NCBI GenBank assembly: GCA_016196755.1
Contig: JACPXC010000001.1
Coordinates: 170,189-234,188 of the forward strand
Direction: 5' to 3'
Source: Elusimicrobiota bacterium
Lineage (GTDB): Bacteria > Elusimicrobiota > Elusimicrobia > UBA1565
Length of the DNA: 64,000 nucleotides
The notes below the pieces were generated by a model. That model saw nothing but the letters and a program-made list of their open reading frames with translations. It ran no database searches and was not told the origin of the DNA. Position 1 is the first letter of the stretch. Each line of letters starts with the position of its first letter. This document shows, in pieces, positions 26,206 to 33,574 of this stretch. The translations under genes were made by a program, and so were the position numbers.

Positions 26206-26272
26206 GCGCGCTTGAAGGGTCCCCCGGCCGCCCCCTCGGGTTGGCTGGCCCTAGGGGACCCCTCAAGCGCGC
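26206..26272. terminator. Long inverted repeat at the end of the viral operon
   Basis: Arms GCGCGCTTGAAGGGTCCCC (26206-26224) and 26254-26272 pair over 19 bases with one mismatch around a 29-base loop. It begins seven bases after the stop of the last structural gene. There is no T-run, so it may be a Rho-dependent or structural terminator, or a recognition site for viral DNA. It separates the regulator from the structural operon. Confidence 0.55.
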
Positions 26273-26278
26273 GGCGCG

Positions 26279-26824
26279 TCAGTCCCTCCCCCGCAGCGCG
26301 GCCGCCGCCGCCGCCACGCCCGCCGCCGCCACGACCGCCCAGCCCCAGGCCGGGAAGGAAGCGGACGCGGCGGCGGGCGCCTGGATGTAGGCCGGGGAGG
26401 CCGGGGCCTGGGCGGGAAGCAAGATGGTCGTCGGCCCGGCCACGGGCGGCGGGGCCACGGTCGGCATGGCCTTGAGGTCGCCGATGAGCTTCTTTATCTC
26501 GTCGGTCGCCCCCTTGAAGGCATCGGTGCCGAGGTTGAGGCCTGGCACGTCGGGGAGCTTGACGTCAGGCAGCTTGAGGTTGGGCAAAGACGGCAACTGG
26601 CCCGCGATGGTGCCGAGGACGGGACCCGCGATGGGGGCCACCGTGCCGATGAGGCTCCCGATTATCTCGGGGTTCTTGGCGATGGCGTCGGTCACCGGCA
26701 CGGCCGGGGCCACCACGTTGATGAGGTCGCCGAGGTTCGCCTTGCCCGGGTTGCTGATGATCTTGGACGCCGAGTCCACCACCGTATTGACCGCGCCGCC
26801 GATGAAATCGCCTACCGCGCCCAT
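26279..26824 (-). CDS. Viral membrane protein with C-terminal anchor
   Basis: The 181-residue protein has an N-terminal stretch of glycine/alanine-rich amphipathic segments (GDFIGGAVNTVVDSASKII, LIGTVAPIAGPVLGTIAG), a proline-rich middle and a C-terminal membrane helix (AWGWAVVAAAGVAAAAAAL) followed by RGRD. The layout fits a minor virion membrane protein. No homologue is recognised. It is the last gene of the leftward viral operon. Confidence 0.6.
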   Translation of the reverse strand: MGAVGDFIGGAVNTVVDSASKIISNPGKANLGDLINVVAPAVPVTDAIAKNPEIIGSLIGTVAPIAGPVLGTIAGQLPSLPNLKLPDVKLPDVPGLNLGTDAFKGATDEIKKLIGDLKAMPTVAPPPVAGPTTILLPAQAPASPAYIQAPAAASASFPAWGWAVVAAAGVAAAAAALRGRD

Positions 26825-27153
26825 GTCGCCCCCGCCTTCTCCATCCGGCCCACGTTCATGCGCACGGCGCGCAGCAGGACCTTAGCCAGGCGGCCCATGC
26901 TCTGCGAATAAATGGCGGCCGTGGTGTCCACGCCGTACTGCACGACCTTCGACGCGATGCCTTCCAAGTCGGTGTCTGAGAGGATGCACAGCGGCAGGTC
27001 GCGGCCCACCACCTGGCGCACCACCGCCGCCACCTGCGGGTCCTTCTCGGCCGCAAGTGCCAGAGCGGACGCGCGCGCGCACACGACCGGGAGGTCGTGG
27101 AGCGAGTCGGGGACGCGGCCGCTACGCCGTCCTTGTCCCGTTCCGCGTGTCAT
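26812..27153 (-). CDS. Viral hypothetical protein
   Basis: The 113-residue soluble, mostly helical protein (PQVAAVVRQVVGRDLPLCILSDTDLEGIASKVVQYG) has no recognised motif. Its start overlaps the lysin gene by 32 bases and its end overlaps the next gene. It may be an internal virion or assembly protein; no evidence decides. Confidence 0.55.
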   Translation of the reverse strand: MTRGTGQGRRSGRVPDSLHDLPVVCARASALALAAEKDPQVAAVVRQVVGRDLPLCILSDTDLEGIASKVVQYGVDTTAAIYSQSMGRLAKVLLRAVRMNVGRMEKAGATWAR

Positions 27154-27637
27154 GTTCCCTTTGGAGGTCGGCCGCGTAGGTCAGGCTCGTGGCCCAGCCG
27201 GCCGCCGCCACCTCGGCGAAGAACCGGCCCGTCCGGCCGCGCGAGGCGGCGACGGCCTTGCTATAGCGCGGGTTGACGAGCAGGAACTTCACCATGTCGC
27301 GCGCGCCATCTTCGATAGTCGAGTACTTGCGCAGAACCTCGCCGAAGGTCGTGGTGTAGGTCGGCCCGGTCCAGCCGTGCTTATGGATGCTCCCCGGATT
27401 GTTCGTGGCCTTAAACGCCTTGCCCGTGCCGCTGGCGGTCTCGAGGACGGCCATGGTTGCCAACTCCTCGGGGTTCATCCCCTCGGTGCCGACGCGCGCG
27501 AACACCTCCGTGATGAAGCCGCGGAACCCCGCGCCCGTCGGAGCGGCGGGTTTCGCGGGATCCACAGGACCGGCCTCGGCCCCGGAGAGGACGGCGGCAA
27601 AGAGCAGCAGAGCCGCCGCCATGATGACTTGAATCAC
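27122..27637 (-). CDS. Exported glucosaminidase/FlgJ-like lysin
   Basis: The 171-residue product starts at GTG 27637, overlapping the upstream TGA (GTGA). It has a signal peptide or membrane anchor (IMAAALLLFAAVLSGAEAG). The mature domain carries LATMAVLETASGTGKAF, with the catalytic-type Glu, followed by NNPGSIHKHGW (compare NNLFGIK of glucosaminidases) and the typical KYSTIEDGARDMVKFL. Such enzymes cut peptidoglycan glycan strands. In the virus it is probably the endolysin or the virion enzyme for cell-wall passage. Confidence 0.7.
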   Translation of the reverse strand: MIQVIMAAALLLFAAVLSGAEAGPVDPAKPAAPTGAGFRGFITEVFARVGTEGMNPEELATMAVLETASGTGKAFKATNNPGSIHKHGWTGPTYTTTFGEVLRKYSTIEDGARDMVKFLLVNPRYSKAVAASRGRTGRFFAEVAAAGWATSLTYAADLQREHDTRNGTRTA

Positions 27638-27876
27638 AGCCACCCCAGCGCGCCGGGATACTTCATCTTGATGAAGTTGCGCACGACCTCTAGGCCGCCC
27701 ACGATGGCGGCGGCCAGCACGTCAGGGTCGAGGTGGAGCGTGAGGCCCCACTGAGCGGCGGCCGGGGACTTGGCGGCCGCGTAGGCGACGGCGGCCTTAG
27801 CGGCCGCTACGGCCGCCTTCCGAGCCGCGACCTTCAGCGACCACGCGCCGAGCCAGCCCTGCACCGTGCTGAACAT
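27634..27876 (-). CDS. Small alanine-rich viral protein
   Basis: This is an 80-residue protein with an alanine/lysine-rich amphipathic helix (KAAVAAAKAAVAYAAAK) and a C-terminal helix (IVGGLEVVRNFIKMK). Start ATG 27876 follows GGGGG at good spacing. It overlaps the previous ORF by 80 bases in another frame. It may be a virion-associated or holin-like peptide. Confidence 0.5.
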   Translation of the reverse strand: MFSTVQGWLGAWSLKVAARKAAVAAAKAAVAYAAAKSPAAAQWGLTLHLDPDVLAAAIVGGLEVVRNFIKMKYPGALGWL

Positions 27877-28015
27877 GAGACACCCCCGAGGTGATGTAGA
27901 CGCCTTCCAGGCGCATGAGGCGCGCCTGCAGGTCGTTTAAGACGCGGTTCTGCCACGCCGCGTTGGCGGCCATGATGACGCCGCAGGCCAACGCCATAAT
28001 CTGGTCGCGCTTCAT
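27797..28015 (-). CDS. Small one-helix viral membrane protein
   Basis: The 72-residue product starts at ATG 28015 (ATGA overlap with the metallopeptidase gene). One N-terminal hydrophobic segment (IMALACGVIMAANAAW) is followed by a short coiled-coil-like stretch (VLNDLQARLMRLEG). The arginine/glycine-rich tail overlaps the next gene and may not be functional. The layout resembles spanin or holin partners, but this is only positional. Confidence 0.45.
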   Translation of the reverse strand: MKRDQIMALACGVIMAANAAWQNRVLNDLQARLMRLEGVYITSGVSHVQHGAGLARRVVAEGRGSEGGRSGR

Positions 28016-28335
28016 TCGTCCCACCACTTCATTGCGGTCTCGACGAACGCGCGCGGCAGGCCCGCCGCGTGGCCTAGCTCGTGTAGCAGGTGCTCGGCGC
28101 GGTCCCAGCGGACCCACGCCTCGCGCGGCTCGGGCTTCCAGCAGGCCGGATGGGTGTCCTTGCCGTCGCAGGTCGTCCCGTCGTCATGGATGGTCCCCGC
28201 CGTGGCGCAGGCCGCGCGCACCTGGTCCTTGGTGCCGCGCACCACGGTCAGGTCGAAGGGCGGCGGCAGGTAGCTCCGCTTCGGCGCGGGCGCGCAGGCC
28301 GAGGCCAGGAGCGCGGCCGCGATGGCGGGCCTCAT
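28012..28335 (-). CDS. Putative zinc metallopeptidase lipoprotein (HELGH)
   Basis: The 107-residue product starts at ATG 28335 (ATGA overlap). It has a lipoprotein signal with lipobox LLASAC near residue 14, two further cysteine pairs, and the zinc-peptidase motif HELGHAAGLP (HExxH) near residues 91-95. The mature part would sit at the host outer or inner membrane. In a virus it could process the wall or envelope during exit or entry. The domain is very short for a full peptidase, so activity is uncertain. Confidence 0.6.
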   Translation of the reverse strand: MRPAIAAALLASACAPAPKRSYLPPPFDLTVVRGTKDQVRAACATAGTIHDDGTTCDGKDTHPACWKPEPREAWVRWDRAEHLLHELGHAAGLPRAFVETAMKWWDE

Positions 28336-29444
28336 TGGCCGCCCACGACGGCCCAACACCTATTTTGCGACTCGGCCGTCAGCCAATAGCCGTTGTTGAT
28401 GTTGGCACCCGTCGATGCGATGCTTCCGCCCTGACAGCGGGTCGCCGAAGTGACGATAGACTGGCCGGCGACGGAGCCGGTCACGCAAGAGGCGAGGACC
28501 AGGCCTACGACGGCCACCTCGCAGTATTGGTCCACGGCGCAGGGCTCCATGAGGACGCCCATCGCGGGGCCGGTGGTCGCCGTGGTCGTAGAGGTGAAGG
28601 TCGGATAGGCGCTGTCGTCGGTCCCGCTCATGTTGATGGCGACGACGCACCCCGACGACTGAGCCGCGCCGTCCTGCGACTTGGCGAGCCAGGTGACGGC
28701 GTTGCGGGTCGATGGGATGGTGGCCGAGCCCAGCCTGATTGTCCCGGTCGAGAGTTGGAGATTGCCGTTGACCGTCCAGGTCGATTTCTGGGCGTCCTGT
28801 CCTATCATGACTTCTCTGCTAGTCCAGACTATGGGGTAGCGGCCCATGGTCGTTTGAGTCAGGCCGAAGCCCAAGCCCCAGCGGTCGGGACCTATCGGAG
28901 TCGGCCCATGGCCGTAATACAGGCCGTTGCTGGTCAGGGCGTAGGCGGGCCCCGTGCCGGTGGCTTTCCCAGAGTAGAAACTGCCCGTGGTCGCGGTGAA
29001 GTTTATACTGGCGTTGTTGTAGACGGTGATGAGGGCGTTCGACGGGCTACTGCCGGTTATCTCTATCGTGTCGGCACCGAATTGAGCATTGCCGCGCACG
29101 GTGAGGGTCCCCATCGTCACGTTTCCATTGAGGTCGGAGGCTCCGAGAACGCTGAAGGTGGAGAGCGCGGTCGTGGTTCCAACACTCACGCGGCCGGTCA
29201 CGCTGGCGCTTCCCGCTCTGACGCCGTAGGTCACGCCGAGGCCGCCGCCGCCCTGCACGGTCTCGGAGCCCTTGACGATTTCCTGGCCGGTCAAGGTCAG
29301 GCTCGTGCCCTTGGCCGCCCCGAGCAGGCCGCCGTCGGAGAGCGACGTATGGCCGTGGGACGCGACACCGCTAGAGCCCGACGGCCAGGCGCGCGCGCTG
29401 GACGCGACGAGCAGGAGCAGGACCGGCCCGAGGGCGCGCCGCAT
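28332..29444 (-). CDS. Secreted spike/fibre-like protein
   Basis: The 370-residue protein has a clear signal peptide (LGPVLLLLVASSARAWP). It then has long Gly/Ser/Thr-rich repeats typical of beta-solenoid fibres (GLGVTYGVRAGSASVTG, NVTMGTLTVRGNAQFG, TWTVNGNLQLSTGTIRLGS). The C-terminal third holds several cysteines (EPCAVDQYC, ASC, RCQGG, RCWAV), probably a disulfide-stabilised receptor-binding head. A Sec-exported spike is unusual for a lytic icosahedral virus. It overlaps the upstream gene by one base (TGATG). Confidence 0.6.
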   Translation of the reverse strand: MRRALGPVLLLLVASSARAWPSGSSGVASHGHTSLSDGGLLGAAKGTSLTLTGQEIVKGSETVQGGGGLGVTYGVRAGSASVTGRVSVGTTTALSTFSVLGASDLNGNVTMGTLTVRGNAQFGADTIEITGSSPSNALITVYNNASINFTATTGSFYSGKATGTGPAYALTSNGLYYGHGPTPIGPDRWGLGFGLTQTTMGRYPIVWTSREVMIGQDAQKSTWTVNGNLQLSTGTIRLGSATIPSTRNAVTWLAKSQDGAAQSSGCVVAINMSGTDDSAYPTFTSTTTATTGPAMGVLMEPCAVDQYCEVAVVGLVLASCVTGSVAGQSIVTSATRCQGGSIASTGANINNGYWLTAESQNRCWAVVGGQ

Positions 29445-29872
29445 CAGTAGTACTCCACGATCAGCCGGCCGACGGTCTGGTGGGTGTTGCTGGCGTCGGC
29501 GTTGTCGGCGTAAAGCTCGACGAGCGCGCCGGGCGGCAATTCGATGGGCTCAGAGAGTTGGTAGGGCTCCGAGATGCGGCCGAGGCTGTTCTTAAAGGAC
29601 TGGAGGAAGCCCAAGCGCCCGCCGACTGGCTGACCGTTGACCAGGAACCGGAAGGTGATGGAGCCCGAGCCGCCGCTGTCCATGTCGTTGCCGACGGCGA
29701 CGAGATACGGCGTCCAGCCGTTGCGCAGGTACTTCTTGCCGGTGTCGGCGTTGTTGAGGACGTCCTGCGACGGCGACGTGCCGCCCGCCACGTCCAGCGT
29801 CTTTTCGATGTCGGTCAGGTCGTCGCGCCACTTGAGCGCGCGGTCGGTGAACGCCTGGCTCCTGTAGCTCAT
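29444..29872 (-). CDS. Small jelly-roll-like capsid/penton candidate
   Basis: The 142-residue protein is mostly predicted beta strand (GSITFRFLVNGQPVGG, SEPIELPPGALVELYADN, VGRLIVEYY) after a short helical N-terminus. The size and strand pattern resemble single-jelly-roll minor capsid or penton proteins of membrane-containing viruses. Start ATG 29872 overlaps the upstream stop (ATGA). The fold is inferred from pattern only. Confidence 0.5.
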   Translation of the reverse strand: MSYRSQAFTDRALKWRDDLTDIEKTLDVAGGTSPSQDVLNNADTGKKYLRNGWTPYLVAVGNDMDSGGSGSITFRFLVNGQPVGGRLGFLQSFKNSLGRISEPYQLSEPIELPPGALVELYADNADASNTHQTVGRLIVEYY

Positions 29873-30171
29873 GCCACGGCCTCCGAAACCTTGGCGGCCG
29901 CGCGGCCCAAGAGGCCGGGCAGGATGTTGACGAGGAAGAACAGCACGAGGAGCGCGCCGAAGGCCCAGCCCAGCGGCTTGCCGATGCCCTCGCCGAGAGC
30001 GCGGCCTAGCTGCCCCTGGAAGGTCTCGGGCGCGTCGGTGATGCCCGCCGCCTGGCGCTTGCCCTCGTCGGTCGATGCCCCCGCCGTGCCGGTCTTGGGC
30101 GCGGTCGGACCGATGATGGCCTCGACGGCCTTCTGCCCGAGGCTGGCCCCGTATCCCACGAAGTTGAACAC
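29869..30171 (-). CDS. Viral one-helix membrane protein
   Basis: The 100-residue product starts at GTG 30171, five bases after GGAGG. The N-terminal region is hydrophilic. A membrane helix (LGWAFGALLVLFFLVNILPGLL, about residues 70-91) ends near the C-terminus. Likely a virion membrane protein; no homologue is recognised. Confidence 0.6.
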   Translation of the reverse strand: MFNFVGYGASLGQKAVEAIIGPTAPKTGTAGASTDEGKRQAAGITDAPETFQGQLGRALGEGIGKPLGWAFGALLVLFFLVNILPGLLGRAAAKVSEAVA

Positions 30172-30173
30172 GT

Positions 30174-30524
30174 CTACCTCCGGTGCTTGAAGAACGCGCA
30201 GTACAGCAACCATCCGAGGCCGAGCGCGCCCGCCGCATAGGCGGCGACGACGGCCTTCCCCTTGGTCTCCTTGAGGCTGACGCCCAGCTTTTCCTGGGCG
30301 AAGGTCTCCAGCCGGTCGTCGGCCTTGACCTGGGAGGCCCCGGCCAGAGCGTTGAGGATTCCCGGGCCGACGAGAGAGCCCGCCTTGGTGCCGAGCTTCG
30401 CGGCCTTGGCCTCAAGGACGCCCTGGAGCTTGCCCGAGGCCACCTGCGCGGCCCCGGCGACCTCGGCCTTAGAGGCCGGGTCGCCGGTTGCCGCGCGGAT
30501 GAACGTCCCGAGGGTCAGCGCCAT
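30174..30524 (-). CDS. Viral C-terminally anchored membrane protein
   Basis: This is a 116-residue helical protein with one C-terminal membrane helix (AVVAAYAAGALGLGWLLYCAFF) and a basic end (KHRR). It follows the capsid candidate by 12 bases. A similar layout occurs in the next gene, suggesting two related virion membrane proteins. Confidence 0.6.
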   Translation of the reverse strand: MALTLGTFIRAATGDPASKAEVAGAAQVASGKLQGVLEAKAAKLGTKAGSLVGPGILNALAGASQVKADDRLETFAQEKLGVSLKETKGKAVVAAYAAGALGLGWLLYCAFFKHRR

Positions 30525-30536
30525 GGAGGCTCCAGC

Positions 30537-31541
30537 CTACGCCGGCTGGGAGCCCTCCTTGGGCGGCTTCACCGAGACCAGGTACATATAGATGTTCTGG
30601 TTCGACGTGGCCGCCAGGTTCTCGAACCGGACGGTGAGCTCCTTGGAGATGTCGCGCAGGTCGAGGCCGTCGATGATGCGGCCGTACTCGTTGAACCAGG
30701 CCGCGAACCAGCCCGAGGGCAGGACGCCGAACTGCGCCAGGTTCTCGTCCTTCATCTGGCTGACGAGCTTCCGGTAGACGGGGAAGTCCTCGCCGTGCTT
30801 GATGCTGATGACCGTCGAGTTGGCCGTCACCTCGGTGTCCACCTCGGCGTCCGTCGAGGTGTTGCGCTGGCTGAAGAAGATGCCGAGCAGACGGCGGCCC
30901 TGGCCGATCGGCAGAGGAGCCTCGACCGCCCCGGCCGCGTAGGCCGGAATCTGCACCCGCTGGATGTACAGCTGTCCCTCGGGCAGGTCGCCGAACAGAC
31001 CATTGGCCGGGTCGTACTTCTCGGGCGTCGGGTTGGGCTTGTAGCGCGCCGAGAGCGCTATCTGCACGGAGGTGACGGTGGGCGCGGTGCCGCCAGTCAC
31101 GAGGTCGGTCACGGGGCCCAGAGCGACCGTGACGACCGGCTTGCAGACCGTGGCCCACAGCGCCGTATCGAACGGGCGCATCCCCTGCCAGAGCCGGTTG
31201 CCCATGTTGTGCAGCGGCAGGAGGATGGGGACGCGGAACGAGGTCGAGGCGATGGCCGCCGCGAGGTCGAGGCCGAAGAGGATTTGGCCGAGGCGGTAGA
31301 GGCCCTTGCCGTCCACGCCCTCGATGATCTTCCCGTGCAGGTCGGTCTCAACGTCCACCGAGCGGACGACGCGGAGCGGGTTGGAGGCCGCCGTGCCGCC
31401 GTCGAGCGCGATGGTGCCGTTGACGGCCAGCGCGTACTCGGTGATGAGGCCGCGCGGGTGCTTCTTGTCGAAGGTGTACGACTGGTTGCCGGTGCCGAGC
31501 GAGATACCGGTCTTGACTTCCACTTCCTGATTACGGGGCAT
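30537..31541 (-). CDS. Candidate double-jelly-roll major capsid protein
   Basis: The 334-residue protein has no signal peptide, no membrane helix and high beta content. It carries a pattern I associate with double-jelly-roll capsid proteins: RGLITEYALAVNGTI, then VDVETDLHGKIIEGVDGKGLY (dG...I...dG..Ly), FRVPILLPLHN, and P-D-ALWATV...VTVALG. The length lies between PM2 P2 (about 270) and PRD1 P3 (about 395). GAGGGAGG precedes the ATG at good spacing, the strongest ribosome site in the operon. Packaging ATPase and membrane-protein neighbours support the call. A structure prediction would decide. Confidence 0.65.
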   Translation of the reverse strand: MPRNQEVEVKTGISLGTGNQSYTFDKKHPRGLITEYALAVNGTIALDGGTAASNPLRVVRSVDVETDLHGKIIEGVDGKGLYRLGQILFGLDLAAAIASTSFRVPILLPLHNMGNRLWQGMRPFDTALWATVCKPVVTVALGPVTDLVTGGTAPTVTSVQIALSARYKPNPTPEKYDPANGLFGDLPEGQLYIQRVQIPAYAAGAVEAPLPIGQGRRLLGIFFSQRNTSTDAEVDTEVTANSTVISIKHGEDFPVYRKLVSQMKDENLAQFGVLPSGWFAAWFNEYGRIIDGLDLRDISKELTVRFENLAATSNQNIYMYLVSVKPPKEGSQPA

Positions 31542-31543
31542 GG

Positions 31544-31699
31544 TTAAGCCTCCCTCTTGGAGTCGCGGCGCACGTCCTGGCCGTGAGCGCGCTTGTACGT
31601 CTGGATGTCCTTGATGCGGCCTGCGCCCGGCTTCCCCTTGGGGACGCGGACGGCGTAGAGCTTTTTGCCCTTGCTAGAGCGGTGAGTCGTGCGCGCCAT
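31544..31699 (-). CDS. 51-residue basic viral protein
   Basis: ATG 31699 to TAA 31544 encodes a small, strongly basic protein (MARTTHRSSKGKKLYAVRVPKG, KDIQTYKRAHG) with no hydrophobic segment. It could bind the packaged genome. It ends three bases before the capsid candidate start, whose ribosome site lies within its last codons. Confidence 0.55.
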   Translation of the reverse strand: MARTTHRSSKGKKLYAVRVPKGKPGAGRIKDIQTYKRAHGQDVRRDSKREA

Positions 31700-31700
31700 G

Positions 31701-31844
31701 CTAGATGCGGGCCGCGCCTCGGAGCTTGTCGCCCCAGCCCATCTTGTCGAGACCCTTGGCGGCCAGCTTGAGGGCCTGAACGACGAGGATGAACATCGCC
31801 GCGCCCTTGAGGACCGACATCCCGAACGCCTTCGCCTTTTCCAT
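31701..31844 (-). CDS. 47-residue one-helix viral membrane protein
   Basis: ATG 31844 to TAG 31701 encodes a small protein with a central hydrophobic helix (SVLKGAAMFILVVQALKLAA) and a basic C-terminus. Small membrane proteins of this type line the internal membrane of PRD1/PM2-like virions. It is first after the hairpin terminator at 31882-31906. Confidence 0.5.
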   Translation of the reverse strand: MEKAKAFGMSVLKGAAMFILVVQALKLAAKGLDKMGWGDKLRGAARI

Positions 31845-31881
31845 GTTCAATCTCTCCCCCGAGTCATCGGGGAAAAGACTA

Positions 31882-31906
31882 CGACCGCGCGGGCTCCGCG
31901 CGGTCG
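31882..31906 (-). terminator. Hairpin terminator between viral early and structural modules
   Basis: An 11-base perfect stem (CGACCGCGCGG and its complement, loop GCT) is followed on the minus strand by TAGTCTTTTCC. Just upstream (31910-31935) ACTGTCA occurs twice, and on the minus strand this creates TTGACA. This could be a regulated junction between the ATPase module and the capsid module. Confidence 0.6.
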
Positions 31907-31945
31907 CAAGTCACTGTCAACTTACTGTCAGCTATCTATGGAGGG

Positions 31946-32221
31946 TCAGGCGACCGCCGCGACGAGCGGCCGCAGGATGGTGCGCGGCGCGTACTTCATC
32001 AGCCACATGCCCGCGCGGTGGAAGCGGTACACCGTCGCCAGGCTCATGCCGCGCTCGTCGCCGATGCGGTGCGCCTCGTTTTCCACCAGGTCGAAGCCGT
32101 GCGCGGCGCGCAGTAGCCGGATGCGCACGGCGATAGCCAGGCGCGGGTCGCGCTTGCCGTGGAGTCGGCGGTACGCCACCTGCCACGACGGCAGGGCCAG
32201 CTTAGAATTGGATTTCGCCAT
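31946..32221 (-). CDS. Viral helix-turn-helix protein
   Basis: The 91-residue basic protein contains an HTH-like segment (AHRIGDERGMSLATVYRFHRAGMWLM) and overlaps the ATPase gene by 20 bases. Its position just before the terminator and the ACTGTCA repeats suggests it could control the structural operon. No family is recognised. Confidence 0.5.
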   Translation of the reverse strand: MAKSNSKLALPSWQVAYRRLHGKRDPRLAIAVRIRLLRAAHGFDLVENEAHRIGDERGMSLATVYRFHRAGMWLMKYAPRTILRPLVAAVA

Positions 32222-32879
32222 TGGTGACTATCCCCCCTTGGGTGACTTTGCGGAATCGGAGCTTGGGCAACGGGAGCAGCTCGTCGCCCAGGCCCGGCAC
32301 ACTCGGCGCGAAGTCTTGGAACCATGCGCGGTCGTGCTTGAGCGGCAGGTGGAACGCCATGACCCAATCGAGCGTCGCGCGCAGGTCCAGCGGCAGGTTA
32401 AACGGCCGTTGCGTCGTCAGGATGATGGAGACCTGCAGGTGGCGGCCGCGCTCAGTCAGGTGCGTGAACTCGTCGGGCGTGACGCCCTTCCTGTAGATCC
32501 AAGTCCCGTCGGCGTTCTTGGTGGCCTTCACCATGTAGGTGGTGGCCTCCTCGAGCACCATCAGGATGGGGTCAGGCGTCCCGCCGTGGCGCTTGAGAGA
32601 ATCCATCTGGAGCGCCCACACGAGCATGTATATGTAGGGGACCTCGGCGGGGTGGGGCGTGTACGTCACGGTGAACGGGCCGTGGCCGTGGCGCATGAGG
32701 AAACCGAACAGCGCCGCGTAGGACGTCACGCGCTGGGCCTTGTACTCGTTCTTATGCGTCCATGGTTGGAGGATGAGGACGCGCCGGTGCCCGGCGATGA
32801 CCTGCGAGGTCAGGACCGTTTTGCCGTAGCCCGGCGCGCCCACCACCGCCCCGACCTGGCGCTCAAGCGCGCTTGTCAT
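32202..32879 (-). CDS. Genome-packaging-type ATPase (A32/HerA-FtsK-like)
   Basis: From ATG 32879 the product has 225 residues, close to the 227-residue PRD1 P9. It shows Walker A GAPGYGKT (about residues 11-18), Walker B ILMVLEEAT, and a late TTQRPFNLP motif with the sensor glutamine and arginine typical of HerA/FtsK-clade packaging ATPases. No membrane helix follows the ATPase core, which argues against a Zot-type filamentous-phage protein. The frame stays open upstream to ATG 33278 (358 residues), but that stretch is covered by another gene and looks non-coding in this frame. Confidence 0.75.
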   Translation of the reverse strand: MTSALERQVGAVVGAPGYGKTVLTSQVIAGHRRVLILQPWTHKNEYKAQRVTSYAALFGFLMRHGHGPFTVTYTPHPAEVPYIYMLVWALQMDSLKRHGGTPDPILMVLEEATTYMVKATKNADGTWIYRKGVTPDEFTHLTERGRHLQVSIILTTQRPFNLPLDLRATLDWVMAFHLPLKHDRAWFQDFAPSVPGLGDELLPLPKLRFRKVTQGGIVTNGEIQF

Positions 32880-33306
32880 CCTTCGCCATGTCCGCATCCT
32901 TCCAGAGGCGAGGAAGGACGACGACCGCCGACACCACCGCCACGAGGATGCCGCCAGCCAGGTGAGCAGAAACGCGGACCACTGCGCGAAGATAGGAAGC
33001 CAGCACAGTGCCCAGGGCCACCGCCTCCGACGCATTGAGGCGCCAGTGAGCGCGGCCGCTACGGTCGGCAATGATGGAGAAACCTCCCTCCAGAATGCCG
33101 CGGATGTTCTCGTTCGTGAAAACGCCCGAGCAATCCGGCGCTGCACCTGCGCCGGGCTTCCCTGCGTGTTCGCCGTGGCCTCCCAATCCCTCAAGGCGCG
33201 TTGCCAGAGCCGCCATGCCGTCAGGCATAGCCGGGCCTCCGTCAACGCCAGGGACAGACGGGCCTTTAGCCGGAACATCAGAGGTCGTACCAGGCTTTGA
33301 TTCCAC
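32863..33306 (-). CDS. Viral membrane protein upstream of ATPase
   Basis: GTG 33306 (after GGAGG) or ATG 33228 (after GACGGAGG) starts a protein of 147 or 121 residues. The C-terminal half is clearly coding: VFTNENIRGILEGGFSII, then two hydrophobic segments (AVALGTVLASYLRAVV; LAGGILVAVVSAVVVLPRLW) and a charged tail. The end overlaps the ATPase start by 17 bases. A membrane protein coupled to the packaging ATPase could anchor it at a unique vertex. Confidence 0.55.
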   Translation of the reverse strand: MESKPGTTSDVPAKGPSVPGVDGGPAMPDGMAALATRLEGLGGHGEHAGKPGAGAAPDCSGVFTNENIRGILEGGFSIIADRSGRAHWRLNASEAVALGTVLASYLRAVVRVSAHLAGGILVAVVSAVVVLPRLWKDADMAKDDKRA

Positions 33307-33574
33307 GGGGCTTATCCTCCTTCTTGGTGGGCGTCACGGTCGGCGGCGTCGTCGTGGGCGCTGGCTTCGGCGTGGTCGGCGGCGGCGGTGCCGAGGTCGT
33401 AACCTTCACGAACTCCGTCGGCCTTCCCGCTGACGAGCTTGGTGATGCGGTAGAAGGTTTCGCCGTCGATGCCTTCGATTCTTTCTTGGGGGCTGAGTCC
33501 GTCGTCGCCCCCTCCGTCGGTGTCTTGCTCTTTAGCTTCGCCGAGAGCGCGGCGCGCGCGTTCGATTTGGGCAC
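33278..33574 (-). CDS. Overlapping Pro/Thr/Lys-rich ORF
   Basis: GTG 33574 follows GGAGG at ideal spacing and encodes 98 residues: a basic start, then low-complexity Thr/Pro/Lys (TTTPPTVTP) and an ordered end (RGIKAWYDL). It lies almost wholly inside the 33312-33719 gene in another frame. Both frames have high GC in third positions, so either could be the shadow. The stop overlaps an ATG at 33278 (TGATG). Confidence 0.35.
   Translation of the reverse strand: MPKSNARAALSAKLKSKTPTEGATTDSAPKKESKASTAKPSTASPSSSAGRPTEFVKVTTSAPPPPTTPKPAPTTTPPTVTPTKKEDKPRGIKAWYDL

Noticed and set aside
32202..33278. 358-residue version of the viral ATPase
   Set aside because: The added 133 residues are Trp/Arg-rich and overlap a better membrane-protein frame. 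The 225-residue form matches known packaging ATPases. Kept as an open question in findings.
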